From positions 1,525,354 to 1,589,353 of the forward strand of contig NZ_JAMOFV010000006.1 of the NCBI RefSeq assembly GCF_023656515.1: a stretch of DNA of 64,000 nt, written 5' to 3'. A program made the position numbers and the translations under genes. The notes under the pieces were generated by a model. That model searched no databases and was not told where the DNA came from. It worked only from the letters and a program-made list of their open reading frames with translations. The DNA comes from Clostridium swellfunianum (lineage in GTDB: Bacteria; Bacillota; Clostridia; Clostridiales; Clostridiaceae). Below, piece after piece: positions 52,859-61,501 of the stretch (positions are counted from its first letter, which is position 1; each line of letters opens with the position of its first letter).

Positions 52859-53425
52859 TTAATTTGATTTTACTTGTAAAAGAAAAGCTTGATATGCTTC
52901 TCTATGCATTTTTTCAGCTTCTTCATCTGATAGATTTATGCTCTTTGTCGCTATCAAAGATGCAATTCCGTGTAAAAAAATCCAAGTCTTCATATAAAGA
53001 CTTTTCGCTGCTTCAAGACTAATCTCCAGTTTCTTAGACATCATCCTTGCCGCTTCCAAATTCCCCTCATCTGCAAACATATCAGAAAATCCGTTAAGTC
53101 CAAAGCATTCTGACATAAACAGTACCTGAAAAAGATTGCTTTCGTTTCTAGCAAAGGCGATATACGCTCTTCCTATCTCATTAGAAAAATTCTCAGCCTG
53201 ATTTGCCCTGCCAATTGCATAGTCATCAAAATATTTACCTAAATATTTATGAAAATCTTTTTTTAAATCCCGCATACTTTTATACTGACTAAAAATCGGC
53301 TGAGTGGAGCAACCGATTATCTTTGCCAGACTTCTGGCATTTACAGCATCAAAGCCACTTTCGCTTGTAATCTGAAAGGTTGCTTCCAATATCATATCTT
53401 TTGTTATTTTTTGTTTTGGTGGCAC
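52859..53425 (-). CDS. TetR-family transcriptional regulator
   Basis: 188 aa. The N-terminal helix-turn-helix is ITKDMILEATFQITSESGFD followed by VNARSLAKIIGCSTQPIFSQ, and the rest is helical ligand-binding domain. It starts with GTG. It is cotranscribed with the membrane hydrolase and very likely represses its own promoter through the palindrome at 53459-53495. Confidence 0.92.
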   Translation of the reverse strand: MPPKQKITKDMILEATFQITSESGFDAVNARSLAKIIGCSTQPIFSQYKSMRDLKKDFHKYLGKYFDDYAIGRANQAENFSNEIGRAYIAFARNESNLFQVLFMSECFGLNGFSDMFADEGNLEAARMMSKKLEISLEAAKSLYMKTWIFLHGIASLIATKSINLSDEEAEKMHREAYQAFLLQVKSN

Positions 53426-53458
53426 TTTATCATCTTTACTCCCTTCAATATATCACTT

Positions 53459-53495
53459 GTTATATATCATATGTTATATATCATATGATATATAA
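53459..53495. promoter_or_regulatory. TetR operator region: 22-bp palindrome plus direct repeat
   Basis: The segment 53474-53495 is a perfect 22-bp palindrome centred on CATATG. Its left part GTTATATATCATATG is directly repeated at 53459-53473. It lies about 35-70 bp upstream of the TetR start. Confidence 0.7.
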
Positions 53496-53619
53496 ATTAG
53501 TTATACTTGTCAATATAAAAAATGTATTTTTTTGCTCAATGGATATAAACATTTACTCATTATCAAATTATAAAGCTTATATAATGAATTATAAGAAGCT
53601 GAAATGAGGTAAGTTAAGG

Positions 53620-54864
53620 GTGAAAGATATATTTGAGGGCGGGAATAGAATACCAATTGAAGTTCTGCTAAACTGTGCAACAAATGAATATTTAAGCAGT
53701 GATAAGTCCCAATTAAAAAAGCTTAAGAAAGTATCCTTTATAAAAAAGCTTAGAAATAAAAGAGCACTAAAGGGATTATCCCAAAAACTTATGCAGGATT
53801 TAGAGCCTTACAGAGCTGAGCTTCAGGAGAAGTTAAACTCCAAGCCTGATTTTAGTTCTCCTGAAATGCAAAGGGTGAAGTCTATTGTTACTGGTTTTAT
53901 GCTGGAAGTGGATAAAAGAAAACTTGTTTTTGACAGACCTTTTTTAAACTTTTTTATAGAACAGGGCTATCTTGAAGTAGCCCAGGAATTCATTACACGT
54001 GCAAGAGATGAAGATTCTGAATTAAAGTTTGAAGAAATATTTCAGGCCATGCGAAATGTGTGGATTATGAACAGTCTTCAGCTTTTCTGGGGTCTGCCTC
54101 TTGAACTGACCCCTTCTGTTTATGCTTACAGTATGCTGTACCCTTATACAGACAATTTTCTTGACAACCCTCAGGTTAATAGTGAAGACAAGATAAAATT
54201 CAATGAAAGACTGTCTAAAGTTTTAAATGGGGAAAAATTAACTCCAGCAAACGTAATTGAAGAAAAGGTATTTTCCCTTGTAGGTAAAATCGAGTCCCAG
54301 TACTCTAGAGATGGATTTCCTGAGGTTTTTCATAGTCTAAGGCTTATTCAGGAAGCCCAGACTGAAAGCATAAAACAGGATAAGGATGAACTGCTTGCCT
54401 ATGATAAAATACTGCCTATAAGCTTTTTTAAGGGCGGCACTTCTGTTCTTGCAGATGCTTTTCTGGTTAAAGGAAAGCTAAATATAAAGGAAATGCATTT
54501 TACCTTTGCATACGGGAGCTTTCTTCAGCTTCTCGATGACCTCCAAGATACGGTGGTTGATAAAAAAGATAATCATCAAACTCTATTCAGCACTAGAAGT
54601 AATTATGAAGTGGTTGATAATGAAGTTAGGCGCCTTGTTTCATTTATATTTAAAGCTAATTCCACAGATGAATCCGATACGCCTATTATGTCTTTAATGA
54701 AGGAAGTCATAACCTCCTGCACACTGGTAATGATAATGGAGGCAGCTGGGCGAAATCCAAGCCTGATATCCCACAGGCTTTATAAAGAATTGGAGGCCTA
54801 TTCTAAAGTTAAACTTTCCTTCTATAAAGAATTTGAAGATAAACTTAAGAGCTTAGTTAAATGA
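53620..54864 (+). CDS. Class I isoprenoid-synthase-like protein
   Basis: 414 aa, all-helical and soluble. Two acid-rich motifs suggest the prenyltransferase/terpene synthase class I fold: TDNFLDNP (177-184) and LLDDLQDTVVDKKDN (304-318), each on a helix preceded by hydrophobic-aromatic residues (SMLYPY, FAYGSFLQ). The spacing differs from polyprenyl synthases and the N-terminal 100 residues have no match I recognise. It may make or bind an isoprenoid diphosphate, or may be a non-catalytic relative. GTG start after TGAGGT. No other terpene gene is adjacent. Confidence 0.6.
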   Translation: MKDIFEGGNRIPIEVLLNCATNEYLSSDKSQLKKLKKVSFIKKLRNKRALKGLSQKLMQDLEPYRAELQEKLNSKPDFSSPEMQRVKSIVTGFMLEVDKRKLVFDRPFLNFFIEQGYLEVAQEFITRARDEDSELKFEEIFQAMRNVWIMNSLQLFWGLPLELTPSVYAYSMLYPYTDNFLDNPQVNSEDKIKFNERLSKVLNGEKLTPANVIEEKVFSLVGKIESQYSRDGFPEVFHSLRLIQEAQTESIKQDKDELLAYDKILPISFFKGGTSVLADAFLVKGKLNIKEMHFTFAYGSFLQLLDDLQDTVVDKKDNHQTLFSTRSNYEVVDNEVRRLVSFIFKANSTDESDTPIMSLMKEVITSCTLVMIMEAAGRNPSLISHRLYKELEAYSKVKLSFYKEFEDKLKSLVK

Positions 54865-54892
54865 AAAGCATCGGCTAATGCAGATGCTTTTT
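54864..54892 (+). terminator. Intrinsic terminator (GCAT/ATGC hairpin repeat, copy 2)
   Basis: AAAAGCAT pairs with ATGCTTTT, followed by six T. The CTAATGCAGATGCTTTT core and a downstream AAGTTTTGAAACC flank match the copy at 13153-13205. Confidence 0.8.
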
Positions 54893-54925
54893 TCTTATAA
54901 GCTTTAAGTTTTGAAACCATATCAA

Positions 54926-55048
54926 ATAACAGCTGCAGTTTCAGATGTTATACAGAAGATTGCTGAAAATGTACAAGATTAACCTCTACTTGCTCAAAAA
55001 CTAAGTGAATTAGTGCAAAGATTCAAAGTAGTAACTTCATTCTATTGA
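54926..55048 (+). pseudogene. Remnant of a methyl-accepting chemotaxis protein C-terminus
   Basis: The frame reads AAVSDVIQKIAENVQD, a stop at 54980, then LAQKLSELVQRFKV before ending at 55046-55048. This is the typical last 35 residues of clostridial chemoreceptors, with one in-frame stop and no upstream body. It is a leftover of a deleted or rearranged chemoreceptor gene. Confidence 0.75.
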
Positions 55049-55105
55049 AATTGTTTGGAAGATAATAATCTTAAAACCCCATAGCCGGTATTCTTATCAT
55101 TTCAA

Positions 55106-55915
55106 TTAACCTTTCGCAGCCTTAATAAATTCCTTTGCTCTATTAAAATCCACTTCATTCCAAAGCACTCCATCTCTCTTAAGACTTGTTCCTATAACAA
55201 AGCCATCTGATACTTCTAGAGCTTCCTTTACGTTATTTTTATTTACACCGCTTGCGATGAGGATTGGGTGATTAGGATATCTATCCTTTATCTTTTTAAC
55301 TTCTTTTAGGTCAGGTGCCAGGCCTGCTCTCTGTCCTGGTATGAGGACTCCTGCTGGTTCTACTATAGCTAAGCCTGCATCTATCATTGAGGTCTGCTCT
55401 CTTGTATCCAACGATGTTCCTGCATGAGCATCAAAGTAGCAGTATATTTTAACGTCATCCGCACCTATTTGTTTTTTGTATCTATATATGTCTCCGGGCT
55501 TGAAATCATGGAATCCGAAGATATCTGCGTATGTTCCTGTAACATAAGTTCGTACAAATTTTGCATCGATGGCTTTTGCAACAGCTAATGTTGCAATAGG
55601 ATCTATGAGGACTCCACAGCCATAAGGAACTGTTATATATTGAAGCAGTTCAGATACAATTCTCACGTAGCTTGCAACTATTTCAGGTCCTACATTAAAT
55701 AAGTAAGGTCTGTCTCCTTCATTTGCGAATATGACAGCATCAAATCCGCTTTCCTGGAGAGCTTTTATTTCTCCTGCTGCTCTTTTGACGTGCTCTCTAA
55801 AGGATACGGTTGGGTCATAATAGGGTGTTCCCGGCAGCGCCATAAGGTGAACACAGCCTATGATTGGTTTGTCAGTTTTAAAGGTATCTCTATGCTCTTT
55901 AATATAATTTCTCAT
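55106..55915 (-). CDS. sgcQ: BtpA/SgcQ-family TIM-barrel protein
   Basis: 269 aa. GCVHLMALPGTPYYDP at the N-terminus and the strand motifs AVIFANEGDRPY, GVLIDPIATLAVA and ILIASGVNKNNV identify the BtpA/SgcQ family, a phosphate-binding TIM barrel related to tryptophan synthase alpha. In E. coli SgcQ belongs to a PTS-linked pentose-phosphate-like gene set. AAAGGAG precedes the ATG at 55915. It is the last gene of the mannose-family PTS operon, so it probably acts on the imported sugar phosphate. Confidence 0.85.
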   Translation of the reverse strand: MRNYIKEHRDTFKTDKPIIGCVHLMALPGTPYYDPTVSFREHVKRAAGEIKALQESGFDAVIFANEGDRPYLFNVGPEIVASYVRIVSELLQYITVPYGCGVLIDPIATLAVAKAIDAKFVRTYVTGTYADIFGFHDFKPGDIYRYKKQIGADDVKIYCYFDAHAGTSLDTREQTSMIDAGLAIVEPAGVLIPGQRAGLAPDLKEVKKIKDRYPNHPILIASGVNKNNVKEALEVSDGFVIGTSLKRDGVLWNEVDFNRAKEFIKAAKG

Positions 55916-55942
55916 GATATTTCTCCTTTCAGTCGAAACACT

Positions 55943-56007
55943 GGGTAGTTTATGAACGCTCGTTTCCACTCGCAAACTGCCCGTTAAAGGTCACTTAGAC
56001 CTTTAAC
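55943..56007 (-). repeat. Two adjacent hairpins between IID and sgcQ
   Basis: GGGTAGTTT (55943-55951) pairs with AAACTGCCC (55974-55982), and GTTAAAGGTC pairs with GACCTTTAAC (55983-56007). They may set the level or stability of sgcQ message. Confidence 0.6.
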
Positions 56008-56018
56008 CTCCCTGTCTT

Positions 56019-56843
56019 TTATGATAATATTTTTAAATAAGTAGCTGCAAAACCTAATATAAACAGTACCAGCAATATAAAGGTAGGTGATTTTCCTTTC
56101 TTTCTCAATAGCCAGAAGGTTAATAACAGGATACTGAGAGGTACCATCTTCGGAAATATCTTATCTAGTATAGGCTGTATCTTTAATACTGTCTTATTGA
56201 TGGTGTATTCAAGTCTAACATTTGCAACTATTGTTGTTGAAGCTAAAGCACCAACTACCATCATGCTCATTATCTTGAGGCCATCAGTTAAGGACTTTGT
56301 TACTTCTGAGGATAAAAGCTTAAGTACTGCGTTCTTACCCATTCTGTAGCCTGAGAAGAAGAGCGAATAACTTACACCGGCAGAATAAACCGTGAATAAA
56401 GTTACAAATAGTATAGGTCCAAGTGCATTACCCTGAAGCGCAAGATCAACGCCTATTGCAAGCAAAACAACCTTTACTATACCTTGAGTTACTGAATCTC
56501 CTATTCCAGCCATAGGTCCCATCAAGGAGGTCTTTATATTGTTTATTAATTCAGGATCAACTTCCTTGCCATTTGCCTTTTCTTCCTCCAAGGCAGTAGA
56601 TATTCCTACTATAATTGACCCCCAGGTATTTTCTGTATTGAAGAAGGTCAGGTGTCTTGTTAATGCTTCACTTATTTGTTCCTTCGTTTTATAAAGCTTT
56701 TTGATTATTATGCTCATGGTATGGCAGAACCCTAAGCCCATAAGACGTTCATAGTTATAGCAGATCTGTCCAAAGCAAATCCATGTCCACCAAGTCTTGA
56801 CTAAATCCTTTTTTGTTAATTTAGTTGAAGGACTATTGTTCAT
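56019..56843 (-). CDS. PTS mannose/fructose/sorbose family IID component
   Basis: 274 aa. FNTENTWGSIIVGISTALEE and MGPMAGIGDSVTQGIV are the IID signatures, and three or four C-terminal helices insert in the membrane. It forms the sugar channel with IIC. It overlaps the IIC gene by 11 nt. Confidence 0.95.
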   Translation of the reverse strand: MNNSPSTKLTKKDLVKTWWTWICFGQICYNYERLMGLGFCHTMSIIIKKLYKTKEQISEALTRHLTFFNTENTWGSIIVGISTALEEEKANGKEVDPELINNIKTSLMGPMAGIGDSVTQGIVKVVLLAIGVDLALQGNALGPILFVTLFTVYSAGVSYSLFFSGYRMGKNAVLKLLSSEVTKSLTDGLKIMSMMVVGALASTTIVANVRLEYTINKTVLKIQPILDKIFPKMVPLSILLLTFWLLRKKGKSPTFILLVLFILGFAATYLKILS

Positions 56844-57594
56844 TTACAGCACCTCTTTTCTTTGAATTGAAAACATACAATGCTGCTATACATCCGCCAA
56901 GTATAGCGATAGACATAACATCAAGCTTTAAATATGCTGATAATATAAATCCTACAATAAAATATGGTGCGGCATCCTTTCTCCACAGATAGCTTAAGAG
57001 CATTCCAATTCCTAGTGCAGGAATAAGACCTCCTGTTACCTTTAACGCATTTATTACAGAAGTAGGAATTATAGTTAATACTTTTTCAAGACCTTTAGAA
57101 CCAAAATAAAGAGCAATAAATGAAGGAATGAAATAAGTTAATATCGGGAAAACTTGCGATGCGAACAAATTCATGTTTTTTACTCCCCTTATATTACCTT
57201 CCTTTGCATAGGTTTCTGCTTTGTGTACCCAGATTGCATTCAAAGTCATCTTTGCATTAAAGCATATTAAGCCCAATGCACCAAGAGGAACCGCAACTGT
57301 AAGTGCAGCCTCTGGAGGCAGCTTTACAGCCATAGCTAAAGCAGTTCCTAAATAACCTGCCAAAGCCATATCAGAAGGAAGCGCTCCCCCTACGGCTACC
57401 ATGCCAAGATAAGCCATTTGAATATTAGCACCAACCTTTAGTCCATATACAACATCACCAAATAAAAGTCCGTTAATAAGCCCTGCTACAAGAGGCGCAC
57501 CGAAATAGAATGACCATCGAAGGAACATAGGCATTGCAGTGGCCACATACCACGTTACTAAAGCAATTATAAGTGCCTGTAGAAATAATGACAT
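56833..57594 (-). CDS. PTS mannose/fructose/sorbose family IIC component
   Basis: About 253 aa, seven or so membrane helices. GLLFGDVVYGLKVGANIQMAY lies near the start of the family signature, and GALPSDMALAGYLGTALA follows. AAAGGAG precedes the ATG at 57594. It provides most of the sugar pathway. Confidence 0.93.
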   Translation of the reverse strand: MSLFLQALIIALVTWYVATAMPMFLRWSFYFGAPLVAGLINGLLFGDVVYGLKVGANIQMAYLGMVAVGGALPSDMALAGYLGTALAMAVKLPPEAALTVAVPLGALGLICFNAKMTLNAIWVHKAETYAKEGNIRGVKNMNLFASQVFPILTYFIPSFIALYFGSKGLEKVLTIIPTSVINALKVTGGLIPALGIGMLLSYLWRKDAAPYFIVGFILSAYLKLDVMSIAILGGCIAALYVFNSKKRGAVNEQ

Positions 57595-57621
57595 ACTACA
57601 CAACTCCTTTTATATATTTGA

Positions 57622-58089
57622 TTAAAAATCCTTTAATTCTTTCACAGGGTCGTTTGGTAGCATTCTAACAATTACCCTGCAACCAGCTTCATCAATTTTA
57701 TTAAGTATTTCTTTCTCACGGTCAGTTAGATATATGTTTTTGCATACCTTGTTTCTCATTGGTGCGGACCCTATATTACCTAAATCAATGGAGCCAAGCT
57801 TGATGTTCTTTTCAATAAGTCTCAATACATATAAAGGATTCTTGAAAAGCAATATAGCCGGAGTATTATTTGTATCATTTTGATACTGCTCAACCATTTT
57901 TTCTACATTGAAAACCTCAAGCTTAATATTGGAGGGTGCAGCTAATATTAAAACCTGCTTCATGAAATCATCCTTATATATATCATCATCCACTATCAAA
58001 ATTCTATTTGCTTTAGAGTACCCTATCCATGCAGTCATGACCTGACCGTGTATTAGTCTTTCGTCTATTCTGCTTAATACAATATTCAT
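57622..58089 (-). CDS. PTS mannose/fructose/sorbose family IIB component
   Basis: 155 aa. RIDERLIHGQVMTAW contains the phosphorylated His14, and ILIVDDDIYKDDFMKQVL is the following conserved region. It passes phosphate from IIA to the sugar. GGAGG precedes the ATG at 58089, seven codons after the first possible start, and overlaps the end of the IIA gene. Confidence 0.94.
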   Translation of the reverse strand: MNIVLSRIDERLIHGQVMTAWIGYSKANRILIVDDDIYKDDFMKQVLILAAPSNIKLEVFNVEKMVEQYQNDTNNTPAILLFKNPLYVLRLIEKNIKLGSIDLGNIGSAPMRNKVCKNIYLTDREKEILNKIDEAGCRVIVRMLPNDPVKELKDF

Positions 58090-58093
58090 CTTT

Positions 58094-58513
58094 TCACCTC
58101 CTCTCATCTTTCTTACTCATCTCATAGAAAAAGTCCTTAATTCCCTGTCTGCCTGCCTCAATAGCAGTCTTCTTAAGTTCGTTCATTAAAGCTTCCTCAG
58201 GTGCTAAAAGCACTTCCAAAAGCATTGGCAAGTTTGCACCTGTCAGTATTTCAATTTTCTTTTCTCCTTTATATCCATGCACTATTTGAATTGCTGTATT
58301 AAATGGTGTTCCCCCCAATAAATCCACTAATAGAAGCACTTCCTCATAAGGTTCCTCAAATATTTCAACATTCATTTTTTCCTTGAACTTCTGCAAATCA
58401 TCTCCCGTTTCAATGCCTAATGCCACTAAATCTTCATAATCAGTAAACATTCTTGATGTGTTTACCAGCTCCAGTGCTAGCTTTCCATGTGAAGCTATTA
58501 TAATCTTTCTCAA
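58094..58513 (-). CDS. PTS mannose/fructose/sorbose family IIA component
   Basis: 139 aa. IIIASHGKLA contains the phospho-acceptor His9, and LLVDLLGGTPFN is the second signature. It accepts phosphate from HPr. It is the first gene of the PTS operon, behind a sigma-54 type promoter at 58564-58580. Confidence 0.94.
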   Translation of the reverse strand: MRKIIIASHGKLALELVNTSRMFTDYEDLVALGIETGDDLQKFKEKMNVEIFEEPYEEVLLLVDLLGGTPFNTAIQIVHGYKGEKKIEILTGANLPMLLEVLLAPEEALMNELKKTAIEAGRQGIKDFFYEMSKKDERR

Positions 58514-58563
58514 ATGTATCCTTCCTCTCTCGATTGAATTGTGTCAGTTATACAATATATTCC

Positions 58564-58580
58564 AGCAATTACCATGCCAA
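58564..58580 (-). promoter_or_regulatory. Sigma-54 (-24/-12) promoter of the PTS operon
   Basis: On the minus strand TTGGCATGGTAATTGCT matches TTGGCAC-N5-TTGC, with GG and GC ten bases apart. It lies about 50 nt upstream of the IIA ATG and is divergent from the LevR-type activator gene. Confidence 0.85.
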
Positions 58581-58621
58581 CATGAAAAACCCCTCAAAAG
58601 TCTTTGAAAACACTGGGTTTA

Positions 58622-58639
58622 ACACAGGTATAAATGTGT
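58622..58639. promoter_or_regulatory. Candidate upstream activator site
   Basis: ACACA (58622-58626) and TGTGT (58635-58639) form a dyad about 45 bp upstream of the -24 box, a plausible place for the LevR-type activator to bind. Confidence 0.45.
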
Positions 58640-58693
58640 GTCAAAAATAATAGATATAGTATTGTAAAGTGTGTTAGATAAAGGAGCTTTTAG

Positions 58694-61270
58694 ATGAGTA
58701 GTAGAAAAGAAAAAATTTATAATACTATAAAAACGCTAACTGAAAAGATTATTAATGACTCGATAAATATCACAGGTGTTGAAACTCAGGTAATCGCTGA
58801 AAAATCAAACTTTGACAGGAGTAACGTGTCAAGGGAACTAAATGTTTTGCTTAAGGAAGGCAGGGTTATCAAGATAAAAGGCAAACCTACTCTGTATCTT
58901 GAGAAGTCTGCTTTATTAGAAAAATTTAAAAAAAGCCATCTTCCTGAAGCCTTCGACAGCATTGAAGATTTAGTGAAGTTTGTCAATAGTAACACAGATA
59001 AAAACCTAACCAACAGTACTACAGCAAATTCAAACATAAAAAATTCTCAATTCTCTTCGGACAGTTTTAAAAGTCTTATAGGTTTTAATGGTAGCCTCAC
59101 ACAGCAAATCGAACAAGCCAAGTCCGGAGTTTTATACCCTCCTCATGGGCTTCATATGCTTATTCTAGGCGAAACAGGGGTAGGAAAAAGCACCTTTGTA
59201 GAATCCATACATAAATTTCTTATAAGCACAGATAAAAACCGCAGCAGTGCGCCTTTAGTCACTTTAAACTGCGCTGATTACAGCTATAACTTTCAATTGA
59301 TATATTCCCAGCTTTTTGGATATGTAAAAGGAGCATTTACAGGGGCTGATAAGGATAAGGATGGATTAATTGAAAAGGCTCAAAATGGAATACTCTTTTT
59401 AGACGAGGTTCACAGGCTTCCTTCGGAAGCTCAGGAAATGCTTTTTCAGCTTATAGACAAAGGCCAGTATAGAAGACTTGGAGATACTAAGCTTATACAA
59501 AACAACAAGGTTCTAATCATCTGCGCAACAACCGAGGACCCGGAGTCCTCCATGCTTCAATCTTTTCTAAGGCGAATCCCTATTGTTATAAACATACCCA
59601 GACTTTCCGATAGACCAATCTATGAGAAGATTGAAATCATGAACTACTTTTTTAATAAGGAATGTAATAGGCTGAATGAAACCATGGAAGTAACTCGTCA
59701 TGTGTTCCTTTGTCTCTTGTCCCACGAATTCAAATCAAATATAGGAGAGCTCTACAGTACAATTCAGATTATATGTGCAAAGGCATATCTTGATAAAATA
59801 ATGCACAACAAAAGAACCATAGAAGTAGATGTATCACATCTGCCTAAAGTGCTTCTAGAAAATTTCAGCAAAAACAGATTTCTTATTGAAGAAAAGATAA
59901 GCCACTATCTCTTCCAGGTTAAAGAAATCGTCTATTATAATCCAAAGGAAATCAGCCCTCAAAGCATTACTTATACCTCTTCGGACAAATATAACTATGA
60001 CTATTATAATTTGATACAGGAAAAATATCAGGAGTTTGTCACTAAGAATTATTCTAAAACAGATATTTGGACCAGTCTCGAGCATACTATAGAGGATTAT
60101 TTTCAAAACTTCTTTTACAAGCTAAAAAGTAATTCTGAGCTAGATGAAAATCTAATCCTTAAATTTATTGATCAACTCTCCTACTTTAAAATATCAAATA
60201 TCATTGAAAGCCTTGAAGAGATTCATTATATAAAAAAGAACACCAATGTATTATATGGATTCATGCTGCACATTGAAAACCTAATAAACAGAATCAGGCA
60301 GAACAGGTATATCCGACAGATTAATATTGAAAGAATAAAAAACCAGCACCCGGAAGAATTCATGATTGCAGAAAAGATACGCATATTAATAGAAGAAAAT
60401 TTCTCAATCCAGGTTCCGATAGATGAAGCAGCTGTTCTAACTTTATTTATTCACTCAACCAAATCTATGAGCAATAAAAATGTAATAAACGTTATTGTCA
60501 TATGTCATGGAAATTCTATAGCTACAGACATGGCGGCAGTAGCCAACACGCTTCTAGGTGTCAATCATGCCTTAGCATTAGATATGCCTCTTGATATGAG
60601 CGTAAGAGAAATGGAAATCAAGGTACTAAATTTAGTGTCCAGCATAAAGACAACAAAAGGTATTATATTTCTTGTGGACATGGGTTCTTTAACTTTATTA
60701 GATAAGAAAATTATTGAGACATTGAAGATACCTACAAAGGCTATAGACATGGTAAGTACTCCTATGGTTATTGAAGCTACAAGAAAATCATTACTTCCTG
60801 AAATGACTCTGGAAGCTCTGGAAGTAGACCTCCAGTCCTTTTCTCTAGCGCAGAGAACTTCAAATAACGAATTTGTATATGAGAATAATAACTTTTTGAG
60901 AAGGGTTTATTCAGACGTGCTTGTAGACACTTTTACGTTTTTAGACTCTAATAAGGCCATAAAGCTCTTGTTGGAATCTTTTAATTTTATAATACAAAAC
61001 TTGGGACTGAAGAGTAATGATGGACTTACTATAAAGTACTTGTTTCATACATCAGCCATGCTTGAAAGAGTTATAAAAAAAGAGCCGCTGGGGTTTTATA
61101 AGGATGAAAGTGAAGCTCTGGCTAATACTGAGCTTTTGTTTATCATTAAGGAAGGGTTCAAGATTATTGAGCAGAGCTTTGGAATCGAAGTACCAGAATC
61201 AGAGTTTTGTTATGTTATAGAAATTTTCTTACCTTATGTGGAGAGAGTAGTAGAACCACAAAGAAAATAA
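58694..61270 (+). CDS. LevR-type sigma-54-dependent PTS activator
   Basis: 858 aa. The N-terminus is a winged helix (about 1-70). The AAA+ domain (about 115-370) has Walker A GETGVGKST, the sigma-54 contact loop GAFTGA and Walker B ILFLDEVHRLP. PRD1 (about 460-560), an EIIA-Man-like domain (about 570-690; VIVICHGNSIATDMAAVANT with its His) and PRD2 (about 755-855) follow. Phosphorylation of PRD and EIIA histidines by HPr and IIB tunes activity. It is divergent from the PTS operon whose promoter is of sigma-54 type. Confidence 0.95.
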   Translation: MSSRKEKIYNTIKTLTEKIINDSINITGVETQVIAEKSNFDRSNVSRELNVLLKEGRVIKIKGKPTLYLEKSALLEKFKKSHLPEAFDSIEDLVKFVNSNTDKNLTNSTTANSNIKNSQFSSDSFKSLIGFNGSLTQQIEQAKSGVLYPPHGLHMLILGETGVGKSTFVESIHKFLISTDKNRSSAPLVTLNCADYSYNFQLIYSQLFGYVKGAFTGADKDKDGLIEKAQNGILFLDEVHRLPSEAQEMLFQLIDKGQYRRLGDTKLIQNNKVLIICATTEDPESSMLQSFLRRIPIVINIPRLSDRPIYEKIEIMNYFFNKECNRLNETMEVTRHVFLCLLSHEFKSNIGELYSTIQIICAKAYLDKIMHNKRTIEVDVSHLPKVLLENFSKNRFLIEEKISHYLFQVKEIVYYNPKEISPQSITYTSSDKYNYDYYNLIQEKYQEFVTKNYSKTDIWTSLEHTIEDYFQNFFYKLKSNSELDENLILKFIDQLSYFKISNIIESLEEIHYIKKNTNVLYGFMLHIENLINRIRQNRYIRQINIERIKNQHPEEFMIAEKIRILIEENFSIQVPIDEAAVLTLFIHSTKSMSNKNVINVIVICHGNSIATDMAAVANTLLGVNHALALDMPLDMSVREMEIKVLNLVSSIKTTKGIIFLVDMGSLTLLDKKIIETLKIPTKAIDMVSTPMVIEATRKSLLPEMTLEALEVDLQSFSLAQRTSNNEFVYENNNFLRRVYSDVLVDTFTFLDSNKAIKLLLESFNFIIQNLGLKSNDGLTIKYLFHTSAMLERVIKKEPLGFYKDESEALANTELLFIIKEGFKIIEQSFGIEVPESEFCYVIEIFLPYVERVVEPQRK

Positions 61271-61456
61271 AACTCAAATGTTTCCTAACCCCTTCAATCA
61301 TTACAATATATCTTAAAGCTGCTACTCCTAAGCTTAGTGTATCTTATTAAGAACTTCTTAGCAAACCAGATATATAACGGACAGGAAATGGATATAATAT
61401 ATGCTCATGCTGAAAATCTAATTGACCTGGTGCTTAAGTATAAAGAAAAATCGAAA
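61271..61456. other. Gap after the activator gene
   Basis: An open frame runs through the GCAGCACC hairpin here, but it has no proper ribosome binding site and reads into the convergent gene. I see no supported gene. Confidence 0.4.
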
Positions 61457-61486
61457 GGTGCTGCAGAGTATAAAGCCCGCAGCACC
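61457..61486. repeat. GCAGCACC-type hairpin repeat
   Basis: GGTGCTGC (61457-61464) and GCAGCACC (61479-61486) with a loop nearly identical to that of the terminator at 1450. The flank CTTCTTTAAATCAATTTTAT matches the sequence after the half copy at 49897. Confidence 0.7.
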
Positions 61487-61501
61487 TTCTTTAAATCAAT
61501 T

